Positions 1 through 5,397 of a DNA stretch of 5,513 nucleotides are shown one piece after another. The DNA is from Coriobacteriia bacterium (GTDB lineage: Bacteria > Actinomycetota > Coriobacteriia > Coriobacteriales > QAMH01): NCBI GenBank assembly GCA_900758075.1, contig CAAEQF010000023.1:1-5513 (forward strand). The letters run 5' to 3'. The notes under the pieces are model-generated. The model searched no databases and was not told the origin of the DNA. It was given only the letters and a program-made list of their open reading frames with translations. A program made the position numbers and the translations under genes. Within the stretch, counting starts at the first letter, position 1. Every line of letters begins with the position of its first letter.

Positions 1-44
1 CTCCATAGGGGCCAACGATAGAATCATCAACATCTACTCTCAGA

Positions 45-77
45 TCAATGCGGCAAAGGGACTGCCCCCTTGTCACA
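45..77 (-). repeat. 33-bp dispersed repeat, copy A, overlapping the LysR stop codon
   Basis: On the minus strand this unit begins with TGTGACAAGGG and ends with GCCGCATTGA. A second copy lies at 5398-5429; the two match at 26 of 33 aligned positions with one single-base gap. The unit is an imperfect inverted repeat (TGCGGCAAAGGG on one side, CCCTTGTCACA on the other), so it could fold as a hairpin in RNA or DNA. It begins inside the last codons of the LysR gene and includes that gene's TGA. No T-tract follows on the minus strand, so it is not a standard intrinsic terminator, though it may act as a 3' end stabiliser. Seen: the pairing and the second copy. Inferred: that it is a genome-wide repeat of this lineage. 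Confidence 0.6.
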
Positions 78-954
78 TCCTATTCAAACGGTTCAGAAAC
101 TCTTCGCAGGCGCGGGAACGCAGGCGATATTTTTTCCATACCAGATACGACGCAATGGTAAGCGGCGGCTCAAATGGGACAAAACGCAGATCGCTGCCTT
201 CATCTATCTGCAGCAAGCTTCCAATGCTAACCGCACACGCAGCGCCCGAACGCACCAGATGTGACGCGTTACCGATCAGGTCGAAATGCCCCACGACGCT
301 GAGTTCATCAACACTAAGGACGCCACTCGACCACGCTTCTAGATCCAGCGCTCGATTCGAGGTGCGCGAACTCACCAGCAGCGGCATATTCGCCACGTCC
401 GCAGGCGTCAACACATCCCGGTCACCCCATGGACCGCTCGCGGCAACAACAGCACCGACTCGATCCGCCTCGGGCATACGAATCCATTCGTATTTCTCGA
501 CGTTAACGGGCTCCAGCAACAACGCAAAGTCGAGCAGGCCACGCTCCAAACGCTCCTCCACTGCATCGGCGTTACCGGTATAGAGTTCAATCGTCACTCC
601 GGGATAATTCCGATGCAGCTCCGCAAAGGCATCGAGCACCAGCCGCATCGATTTGGTTTCGCCGGCGCCAATGCGAATAACGCCCGCAATGCCGAGCTCC
701 CGATCCGCCAACTCTAGCTCGGTCTGTTCCACCAGCAAGACAATCTCCTCGGCACGCTGGCGCAAGCGCATGCCATCGCTCGTGAGCACGCACGATCGAT
801 TGGTGCGCTCGAACAGCTCCACACCCAGCTCGCGTTCCAAATCGGCTATCTGGCGCGAGAGCGTGGGCTGCGTCACATGTAGCACGTTGGCAGCTTCGGT
901 CATGTTTTCCTCACGGGCCACAGCAAGAAAATAACGCAGCGTTCGCAGTTCCAT
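73..954 (-). CDS. LysR-type transcriptional regulator
   Basis: This is a DNA-binding regulator of the LysR family, 293 residues, the usual length for the family. The N-terminal winged helix-turn-helix spans about residues 3-62, with the recognition region near 18-40 (MTEAANVLHVTQPTLSRQ). It is followed by a linker helix (about 64-88) and a periplasmic-binding-protein-like effector domain from about residue 91 (start GVIRIGAGET) to the end. An in-frame ATG 18 codons upstream exists, but the start at 954 is preferred because it has a strong ribosome binding site (GAAGGAG, 5-nt spacing) and begins with the family-typical MELRTLRYFL. The gene is divergent from the aldo/keto reductase genes, the classic arrangement for a LysR protein controlling its neighbours. 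The inducer cannot be predicted. The stop codon lies inside a dispersed repeat. Confidence 0.95.
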   Translation of the reverse strand: MELRTLRYFLAVAREENMTEAANVLHVTQPTLSRQIADLERELGVELFERTNRSCVLTSDGMRLRQRAEEIVLLVEQTELELADRELGIAGVIRIGAGETKSMRLVLDAFAELHRNYPGVTIELYTGNADAVEERLERGLLDFALLLEPVNVEKYEWIRMPEADRVGAVVAASGPWGDRDVLTPADVANMPLLVSSRTSNRALDLEAWSSGVLSVDELSVVGHFDLIGNASHLVRSGAACAVSIGSLLQIDEGSDLRFVPFEPPLTIASYLVWKKYRLRSRACEEFLNRLNRM

Positions 955-959
955 GCTTG

Positions 960-966
960 CTCCTTC
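960..966 (-). promoter_or_regulatory. Ribosome binding site of the LysR gene
   Basis: The minus strand reads GAAGGAG, a near-perfect Shine-Dalgarno, ending 5 nt before the ATG at 954. It decides the start in favour of 954 over the upstream in-frame ATG at 1008, which would also place the start inside the proposed LysR box. Confidence 0.85.
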
Positions 967-1006
967 GTGCACAACGGAGAACCCCATTCGGTCCAATTCG
1001 TTTCGC

Positions 1007-1021
1007 ATACATATTACGTAT
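1007..1021. promoter_or_regulatory. LysR box, ATAC-N7-GTAT
   Basis: The 15-bp sequence ATAC-ATATTAC-GTAT is a perfect interrupted dyad of the T-N11-A class recognised by LysR regulators. The same ATAC-N7-GTAT form is well known for BenM/CatM sites. It lies 53 bp upstream of the LysR start and 86 bp upstream of the first reductase gene, in the AT-rich centre of the divergent region. A weaker half-matching site, ATAG-N7-ACAT at 1037-1051, is centred 30 bp away, about three helical turns towards the reductase genes, and could be the activation subsite. The dyad is seen directly; binding by this regulator is inferred. Confidence 0.7.
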
Positions 1022-1044
1022 ATCTATCTAGTTGTTATAGGCAA
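1017..1044 (-). promoter_or_regulatory. Possible LysR gene promoter
   Basis: The minus strand shows TTGCCT (1044-1039) followed after 16 nt by TATACG (1022-1017), a reasonable sigma-70-like pair. The proposed -10 hexamer overlaps the ATAC-N7-GTAT box, so the regulator would be expected to repress its own gene when bound. The hexamers match consensus only partly, so this is a suggestion. Confidence 0.35.
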
Positions 1045-1093
1045 TATACATTATCAAATCTCGAAACTATCGTTACAGAAGAGAACCATCGAG

Positions 1094-1099
1094 AAAGGA
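1094..1099 (+). promoter_or_regulatory. Ribosome binding site of the first aldo/keto reductase
   Basis: AAAGGA ends 5 nt before the ATG at 1105. The longer reading frame that opens at 967 lacks such a site and would add 46 non-family residues read through the regulatory region, so 1105 is chosen. Confidence 0.8.
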
Positions 1100-1104
1100 A
1101 GCGC

Positions 1105-1953
1105 ATGGAATACATCACGCTCAATAACGGCATCAAAATCCCCCAGCTAGGACTTGGCACGTATCTGCTTAAACCCGACGATGCCCAATCGTCGGTTACC
1201 TCCGCACTCGGCATGGGGTATGAGCTCATCGACACTGCCAATGCATACGTGAATGAGCGAGCAGTGGGTCGTGGCGTGCGCGAATCAGACTTGCCGCGCG
1301 AAAACGTGTTTCTCGAAACCAAGCTCTGGCCCTATTTTTACAACAGCGACACCGCCGTCGACGAAACGCTCGAGCGTCTGAACACACCTTACATCGACCT
1401 CATGATTCTGCACCAACCCGCAGGCGACTACTTGGCGGGCTATGAGAAGCTTGAGATCGCGTACAAGGAAGGCAAGCTCCGCTCCATCGGAATCTCCAAT
1501 TTCGACGAGAACGGAATCGAGAAGCTTCTCGCAAATTGCGAGATCGTTCCATCCCTTATTCAGGTCGAGTGCCATCCGTATTTCCCGCAGACCGAACTGA
1601 AGAAGCTACTCGCCCAGCACGACATTGCGTTGCAGGCGTGGTACCCGCTCGGCGGGCGCGGTAACAGCAGCATCATGGACGAGCCCGTCGTGCGCGACCT
1701 CGCTGTCAAGTATGGCAAAACGCCTGCTCAAATCATTATGCGCTGGCATATCCAAGAGGGAAATATCGTCATCCCCGGCTCCAAGAACCCAACGCACATC
1801 GCCGACAACATCGATGTCTTCGACTTCGAGCTCACAGATAGCGACATGGCCGCCATGGCAACCCTCGATCGCGGGAAACGCTTCTATGAGCGCACGCCCG
1901 AGAAGCTTGCGCAATATGCCGCCTGGAAGCCCGACGTTGAGAACCAGAAATAG
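1105..1953 (+). CDS. Aldo/keto reductase, AKR5-like (2,5-diketo-D-gluconate reductase type)
   Basis: This is a 282-residue cytoplasmic (alpha/beta)8-barrel oxidoreductase expected to reduce aldehydes or ketones with NADPH. All four catalytic residues of the family are visible: Asp43 and Tyr48 in LIDTANAY, Lys73 in LETKLWP and His103 in MILHQP. The SNF motif (131-133), QVECHPY (153-159) and the cofactor-binding IPGSKNPTHIADN (223-235) are also present. Length and motif spacing match the short DkgA/Gld-like group. The start at 1105 has a good ribosome binding site. It is the first gene after the divergent LysR promoter region and stands 7 nt before a second reductase, so the two are almost certainly co-transcribed. 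The physiological substrate cannot be assigned; annotations as diketogluconate reductase in this group are by family only. Confidence 0.95.
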   Translation: MEYITLNNGIKIPQLGLGTYLLKPDDAQSSVTSALGMGYELIDTANAYVNERAVGRGVRESDLPRENVFLETKLWPYFYNSDTAVDETLERLNTPYIDLMILHQPAGDYLAGYEKLEIAYKEGKLRSIGISNFDENGIEKLLANCEIVPSLIQVECHPYFPQTELKKLLAQHDIALQAWYPLGGRGNSSIMDEPVVRDLAVKYGKTPAQIIMRWHIQEGNIVIPGSKNPTHIADNIDVFDFELTDSDMAAMATLDRGKRFYERTPEKLAQYAAWKPDVENQK

Positions 1954-1960
1954 AAGCATC

Positions 1961-2980
1961 ATGCAGTACACAACCCTTGGCCATTCCGGCATCAAAGTCT
2001 CTAAACTCTGCCTGGGAGGCATGAGCTTTGGCGAGGCCAGCCCCGACTTCCACCAGTGGACCATCGGGCCCGACGACACACGCGCCGTCATCAAACGCGC
2101 ACTCGACACCGGAATCAACTTTATCGATACCGCGAACTGCTACAGCTTTGGCACGAGCGAAGAATACATAGGCGCCGCCCTGCGCAATCTGGGAATCGCT
2201 CGCGAGAGCGTCGTGCTGGCCAGCAAGGTTCACTTCAACGAAGGCGGCCTTTCCGCCGACGCCATCAAACGCGAGATCGAAGGCTCGCTCAAGCGCTTGG
2301 GCACCGATTACCTAGACCTCTACATTATCCACCGCTTCGATTACGACGTTCCCATGGAAGAGACCATGGAGGCGCTCAACGACTTGGTGCGCGAGGGCAA
2401 GGTTCGCACACTCGGCGCCAGCGCCATGTATGCTTACCAGCTGCACAACCTGCAGATCGTCGCGCGCGACCACGGATGGGCGCCCTTTACGAGCATGCAG
2501 TGCCACTACAACCTGCTGTACCGAGAGGACGAGCGGGAGATGATTCCGGTGTGCCGCCAGTTTGACATGGCCCTTACGCCATACAGCCCCCTGGCGTCGG
2601 GACACCTCTGCCGCCCCACGTGGGAAAGTTCGAGCACACGTGGCACCACCGACACGACCATGGCCAACAAGTACGACCATGACCGCGCCATCGACATGCC
2701 CGTCGTTGAGCGCGTGGCCAAAGTTGCCGCCGATCACGACGTACCGATGCCGCTGATTGCGCTGGCGTGGCACTGGGCGCGTGGGGTCGAGGCGCCCATC
2801 GTGGGTTGCTCCAAGCCCGAGCGAGTCGACGACGCCGTTGCTGCGCTCGACATAACGCTCTCCCCCGCCGAGATCGACTTCCTCGAGGAGCTTTATCAAC
2901 CTCACGCGCTCGTTGGTCCCAAGGCCCGTCCCGGCGAAAAGCCGCTTGCCGGCACCACCAAAGTCAAAACCGCAAAGTGA
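1961..2980 (+). CDS. Aldo/keto reductase, YajO / aryl-alcohol dehydrogenase type
   Basis: This is a 339-residue barrel oxidoreductase of a different aldo/keto reductase branch from its upstream neighbour. The catalytic tetrad is intact: Asp56 and Tyr61 in FIDTANCYSFG, Lys89 in LASKVHF and His124 in YIIHRF. Other family signatures are the N-terminal YTTLGHSGIKVSKLCLGGM, the TPYSPLASGHL loop (206-216) and the cofactor site VGCSKPERVDDAV (281-293). The ATG at 1961 gives the expected family N-terminus. Only a weak AGAAG site lies in the 7-nt gap after the preceding stop, so translation is probably coupled. The lysine-rich C-terminal tail (KPLAGTTKVKTAK) goes slightly beyond the barrel. The substrate is unknown. 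A second reductase with different loops suggests the operon handles related carbonyls or successive steps. Confidence 0.94.
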   Translation: MQYTTLGHSGIKVSKLCLGGMSFGEASPDFHQWTIGPDDTRAVIKRALDTGINFIDTANCYSFGTSEEYIGAALRNLGIARESVVLASKVHFNEGGLSADAIKREIEGSLKRLGTDYLDLYIIHRFDYDVPMEETMEALNDLVREGKVRTLGASAMYAYQLHNLQIVARDHGWAPFTSMQCHYNLLYREDEREMIPVCRQFDMALTPYSPLASGHLCRPTWESSSTRGTTDTTMANKYDHDRAIDMPVVERVAKVAADHDVPMPLIALAWHWARGVEAPIVGCSKPERVDDAVAALDITLSPAEIDFLEELYQPHALVGPKARPGEKPLAGTTKVKTAK

Positions 2981-2984
2981 CGAC

Positions 2985-3224
2985 ATGGACGACAACATCA
3001 TCGACGGCCTACACGACGCCGGCTGCAGCGAAGATCTCATCGAGCTGTACGGCTCGGCCACCAGCGACTGCGCGCGCATTTGTCTGCTAAAACGGTATCG
3101 TCGCGAATTGCTCGACGATATTCACTCGGGGCAGCAGAAACTCGAGCGCCTTGACTATCTCATTTACCGGCTACGCAACGCCTCAACCGAATGCAGGACA
3201 AACCGCACAGCATCGCGGTCATGA
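2985..3224 (+). CDS. Small conserved protein of unknown function (79 aa)
   Basis: This 79-residue soluble protein starts 4 nt after the reductase stop, with no clear ribosome binding site, so it is probably translated by coupling. It has an acidic start (MDDNIIDGLHDAGCSEDLIE), then a basic stretch with CARICLLKRYRRELLDDIH (about 29-47), then QQKLERLDYLIYRLR (50-64), predicted to be helical throughout. From memory, similar short proteins with the pattern AGCSEDLIE ... LLKRHRRxLLDxIHxxQxxLDxLDYLxY occur near flavodoxin and aldo/keto reductase genes in Coriobacteriia and Clostridia, annotated only as hypothetical. The last 14 residues (from ASTECRT) look unlike the conserved core and may be a variable tail. 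It has two cysteines in the N-terminal half (14, 29) and one in the tail (69). Function unknown; a partner or regulator of the redox enzymes is possible. Confidence 0.85.
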   Translation: MDDNIIDGLHDAGCSEDLIELYGSATSDCARICLLKRYRRELLDDIHSGQQKLERLDYLIYRLRNASTECRTNRTASRS

Positions 3225-3269
3225 GACAGCGCCAAATGCACCTCAGCATAAGGCCCAACCGCAGCAACG

Positions 3270-3276
3270 AAAGGAA
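3270..3276 (+). promoter_or_regulatory. Ribosome binding site supporting a TTG start
   Basis: AAAGGAA lies 5 nt before the TTG at 3282. It is the best Shine-Dalgarno in the 57-nt gap and supports TTG as the real initiation codon, since the next residues give the exact flavodoxin N-terminus (AKTLVTYFSATGTT). Confidence 0.8.
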
Positions 3277-3281
3277 CTCCA

Positions 3282-3755
3282 TTGGCTAAAACACTCGTGA
3301 CATATTTCAGCGCAACGGGAACCACGAAGGACGTTGCATGTCGCCTGGCTCGTGTGGCGGACAGCGACCTGTTCGCCATTGTACCCGCCAATCCATACAC
3401 AAGCGCCGACCTTGACTGGCGCGACAAACAGAGCCGTAGCACACTCGAGGCGGCCGACCCCTCCTGCCGTCCTGCCATAACCTCCAGAGTCGAGCACATC
3501 GAAGACTACGACATCATCTTTTTGGGATTTCCCATCTGGTGGTACGTGGCGCCGGCGATTGTCAACACGTTCCTCGAGTCTTACGACCTGACAGGCAAAA
3601 CAATCGTCCTGTTTGCCACCTCGGGCGGGAGCGAAATGGGCAAGACGGCGTCGACCCTTAGGGCAAGCGCTCTGGGTGCAAAGATTGTCGACGGCGGTAT
3701 TCTCAACAACGCAAGCGACACCGAACTCGAGAAGTTCGCGGCAAGATACCTCTAA
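3282..3755 (+). CDS. Flavodoxin (FMN-binding, Flavodoxin_4-like)
   Basis: This 157-residue cytoplasmic FMN protein is a low-potential electron carrier, or the FMN subunit of a small reductase. The phosphate-binding loop follows the first beta strand (FSATGTTKDVA, residues 9-19). The first isoalloxazine loop carries GFPIWWYVAP (82-91), with Trp86, Trp87 and Tyr88 available to stack on the flavin. The second flavin loop is FATSGGSEMGKT (111-122). Length and the WW loop fit the Flavodoxin_4 family rather than long-chain nif flavodoxins. Translation begins at TTG, backed by a good ribosome binding site. It follows the small unknown gene by 57 nt on the same strand, so it is probably the last gene of the LysR-linked operon. 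Its natural electron donor and acceptor are not encoded here. Confidence 0.93.
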   Translation: MAKTLVTYFSATGTTKDVACRLARVADSDLFAIVPANPYTSADLDWRDKQSRSTLEAADPSCRPAITSRVEHIEDYDIIFLGFPIWWYVAPAIVNTFLESYDLTGKTIVLFATSGGSEMGKTASTLRASALGAKIVDGGILNNASDTELEKFAARYL

Positions 3756-3810
3756 CGCGACAAAGACCGACAAATCGACGGGAAAACCATTCACCTTCGA
3801 TTTGCTGGCG

Positions 3811-3844
3811 CTCACAAACAGTGAGAGGCTGTCCCACGACAGCC
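3811..3844 (+). terminator. Tandem hairpins downstream of flavodoxin, possible 3' end signal
   Basis: Two perfect hairpins follow each other with one base between them: CTCAC-AAACA-GTGAG (3811-3825) and GGCTGTC-CCAC-GACAGCC (3827-3844). They begin 55 nt after the flavodoxin stop, a normal place for the end of an operon transcript. There is no run of T after them, so termination by the intrinsic mechanism is doubtful; they may protect the 3' end or act with Rho. Confidence 0.4.
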
Positions 3845-3939
3845 CCCTTGCGCGTCATTCGCCCCATGACAGCGGCTCCATGCTCCAAAAACGACGTTCA
3901 TGATCACGACGACCGCCAACACCACGCTGTTGACCGCCA

Positions 3940-3975
3940 TGTCTGAACAACAGACACCCTCCACTCATCTATACT
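3940..3975 (+). promoter_or_regulatory. Possible promoter with overlapping dyad for the membrane protein gene
   Basis: TATACT at 3970-3975 is a good -10 hexamer, placed about 50 nt before the ATG at 4025. No clear -35 lies 16-18 nt upstream of it. Instead, the perfect dyad TGTCTG-AACAA-CAGACA (3940-3956) covers that position, which is where an activator or repressor would bind. The dyad and -10 are seen directly; the promoter role is inferred. Confidence 0.4.
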
Positions 3976-4024
3976 CAAGAGCGTGTGCACATCGCCCCCG
4001 AAAAACGATAAGAGTCGAGGCCCC

Positions 4025-5158
4025 ATGCAGCAGCTCACCGAGCAAGAAAAGAAACGCATCCAGCGGTACTGCACATACCCCAAAATCGCAGCGACCGCAC
4101 TCGTCATGTCGTTCGTAGCATGCCTGTTGATGTTGCCGCTCCAAATGGTCAACGATATCGCGTTTCACCAAAAGGAATTCCAACCCGCGGGCATATATAC
4201 CGCCATCGCACTCACCGTAATCGAACTCGCCATCTTTTGCTATTGCGCTCTTGCTCCGCGCTTTGGAATGCAGGGCAAACAGTGGAAGGAACTGCAGAGC
4301 AGGCTTGCGGTGGCCCAGACCAACAAGGACCATTCCGCGGAGGTCGCCGGCGTGCTTGCCACGCAAGCTGCCGGCCGCCTGCTCAAGAACAGCGATAACG
4401 ATCTCGCGCGCAACCTGGGCGGTGCCGCCGAGGTTGCCAGCGCCGTAGGGGCAGTCGCCACGGCGGCAGACGTGCTGGCCGAGACCTCGAGCAATGCCGA
4501 GGCCATGGCAAACGCATACGGCGTGACGATTCCAAACGTCAAGAAGCAGATCATAGCTCTCGCGGTATTGCCCGCCATTGTGCTGCTTGGTGTCTACATC
4601 CCGCAGTTTGTCCAGGGAAATAACGAGCTTCAGGCAAGAAAGGCTGCAGCCGCCGAGCAGCTCGCCATCGCGCAGGATGCCTTGGAGCCCGTGTGCGAAC
4701 GCGTCGCAGCAGACGACCCATACGAGTCGTATCACGACTACGGCTACCGCATTATCGGCTATCTGCGCGATAATGACCTCGGCGCTCAAGCAGCCTATGT
4801 CTACCTTTCTTTTGATGCAGACGGCATGCTCACGGACGTCGATTACACCAGTCAGATCGACCCCGAGGCAAGCCTTGCAGACAACCTCTCCCGCGCCGAG
4901 CAGGATATCGCGACGCTCTGCGCCCCGCTCAACGGGTTGGACATTTCCGTTGCCACGCCGGGCCTCCTCACGCCATGCAGCCTGTCGGATGAATTTAAAC
5001 AGGCATTTTTAGGCGGATCCTTATACGAGGAGATCAGCATCAAGACGGAGGACGAATCCATCAAGTCGTACTACGCCTTTGACACCGAGTCCAAGGAAGA
5101 GTTCGACGAATACACCCATCCGGAAATTAGGCTTATGCTCTCTGCAAAGAAGAGCTAG
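4025..5158 (+). CDS. Membrane protein of unknown function, three membrane segments
   Basis: I do not recognise a family for this 377-residue protein. A charged N-terminus (EQEKKRIQRY) precedes two hydrophobic segments, about 21-42 and 57-77, forming a hairpin with a short loop. A region of about 97 residues follows (79-175), rich in Ala and Gly (for example EVASAVGAVATAADVLAE, 136-153) and probably helical. A third hydrophobic segment spans about 176-195. The rest (196-377) is an acidic soluble domain with Cys224, Cys299 and Cys318. By the positive-inside rule the N-terminus and middle region are cytoplasmic and the C-terminal domain outside. The ATG at 4025 is preceded by GAGG at 4 nt. A GTG at 3983 is in frame but sits only 7 nt after the proposed -10, so it is less likely. 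The gene stands alone and converges on the permease at the right edge. Confidence 0.85.
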   Translation: MQQLTEQEKKRIQRYCTYPKIAATALVMSFVACLLMLPLQMVNDIAFHQKEFQPAGIYTAIALTVIELAIFCYCALAPRFGMQGKQWKELQSRLAVAQTNKDHSAEVAGVLATQAAGRLLKNSDNDLARNLGGAAEVASAVGAVATAADVLAETSSNAEAMANAYGVTIPNVKKQIIALAVLPAIVLLGVYIPQFVQGNNELQARKAAAAEQLAIAQDALEPVCERVAADDPYESYHDYGYRIIGYLRDNDLGAQAAYVYLSFDADGMLTDVDYTSQIDPEASLADNLSRAEQDIATLCAPLNGLDISVATPGLLTPCSLSDEFKQAFLGGSLYEEISIKTEDESIKSYYAFDTESKEEFDEYTHPEIRLMLSAKKS

Positions 5159-5204
5159 AAGCTTGCGTTCTGATTTCCGCTCGCAAACGCCGTCTATATC
5201 TCGA

Positions 5205-5380
5205 GGTCTAATACTTTTCCCAGAAGTGAACGGCTGTATTTGGACCCCCGAAGCATCGACATTTTTTGACGCCAAAACCGCAGGATTTGACTGGCAAAAC
5301 CGCAGGAAATTGCCTCTCAAAAGTGTCGATGCTTCGGGGGTTCATTTTGACTCGTTCACTTCTCGGAAAAGTATTAGACC
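5205..5380. repeat. Long imperfect inverted repeat (MITE-like or large hairpin element)
   Basis: The left arm 5205-5261 and the right arm 5324-5380 are inverted copies matching at 49 of 57 positions without gaps. The outer block (GGTCTAATACTTTTCC, 16 positions) and the inner block (CCCCCGAAGCATCGACA, 17 positions) match perfectly, while a 12-position stretch between them matches at only 5. The 62-nt centre holds two copies of CAAAACCGCAGGA. There is no transposase, and no obvious target duplication directly at the ends. It lies between converging genes, 46 nt after the membrane protein stop. It could be a non-autonomous mobile element, a bidirectional transcription barrier or a structured RNA; the first is favoured by the arm length and the absence of T-tracts. 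Confidence 0.75.
5273..5307 (+). repeat. Direct repeat pair in the loop of the inverted repeat
   Basis: CAAAACCGCAGGA occurs at 5273-5285 and again at 5295-5307, with a 22-nt period. Both copies are followed by similar A/T-rich triplets and TTG. They sit within the central spacer between the arms and may be protein binding sites or remnants of element growth. Confidence 0.7.
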
Positions 5381-5397
5381 CTGATTTCGCAAGGGTC

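Larger units (their letters stand above)
3756..4024. other. Gene-free stretch between flavodoxin and membrane protein
   Basis: These 269 nt show no convincing coding sequence on either strand; reading frames crossing them are continuations of shadows. They hold two adjacent hairpins (3811-3844), a third perfect dyad (3940-3956) and a possible -10 element (3970-3975). No T-tract follows any hairpin, so no standard intrinsic terminator is visible for the flavodoxin operon. Confidence 0.6.

Noticed and set aside
1..72. Possible gene end or gene start at the left edge.
   Set aside because: A plus-strand frame is open from base 2 to 583 without a stop, but it lies opposite the well-supported LysR gene. 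A minus-strand ATG at 33-31 opens a frame running off the edge with only a weak GAGAG upstream. Too little sequence remains to support either.
155..583. 142-codon reading frame on the plus strand, opposite the LysR gene.
   Set aside because: Its Ser/Arg/Thr-rich composition with no domain is typical of the antisense frame of a GC-rich gene, and the LysR protein is strongly supported on the other strand.
1625..1960. 112-codon N-terminal extension in frame with the second reductase.
   Set aside because: It overlaps the end of the first reductase in another frame, has low-complexity Ser/Arg composition, and the family N-terminus (MQYTTLGHSG) starts at 1961.
2312..3079. 255-codon reading frame on the minus strand.
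   Set aside because: It is antisense to the second reductase and the small gene, has no recognisable motifs, and its composition fits a shadow frame.
3965..4789. 274-codon reading frame on the minus strand.
   Set aside because: It is the antisense of the membrane protein gene. It has no plausible start signal or domain, and the plus strand has clear membrane segments and a ribosome binding site.
5163..5186. TTGCG ... CGCAA pairing just after the membrane protein stop, considered as a terminator.
   Set aside because: The stem is only 5 bp with a 14-nt loop and no T-tract follows, so it is not distinguishable from chance.
5021..5320. 99-codon minus-strand and overlapping 101-codon plus-strand (5079-5384) reading frames.
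   Set aside because: Both are built from the arms of the inverted repeat fused to antisense or out-of-frame parts of the membrane protein gene. They end in the same repeat-derived peptide and lack good start signals.
5205..5380. Retron or CRISPR-like interpretation of the repeats.
   Set aside because: No reverse transcriptase or cas gene is present, there are only two internal direct copies with no regular spacers, and the arms are inverted rather than direct.
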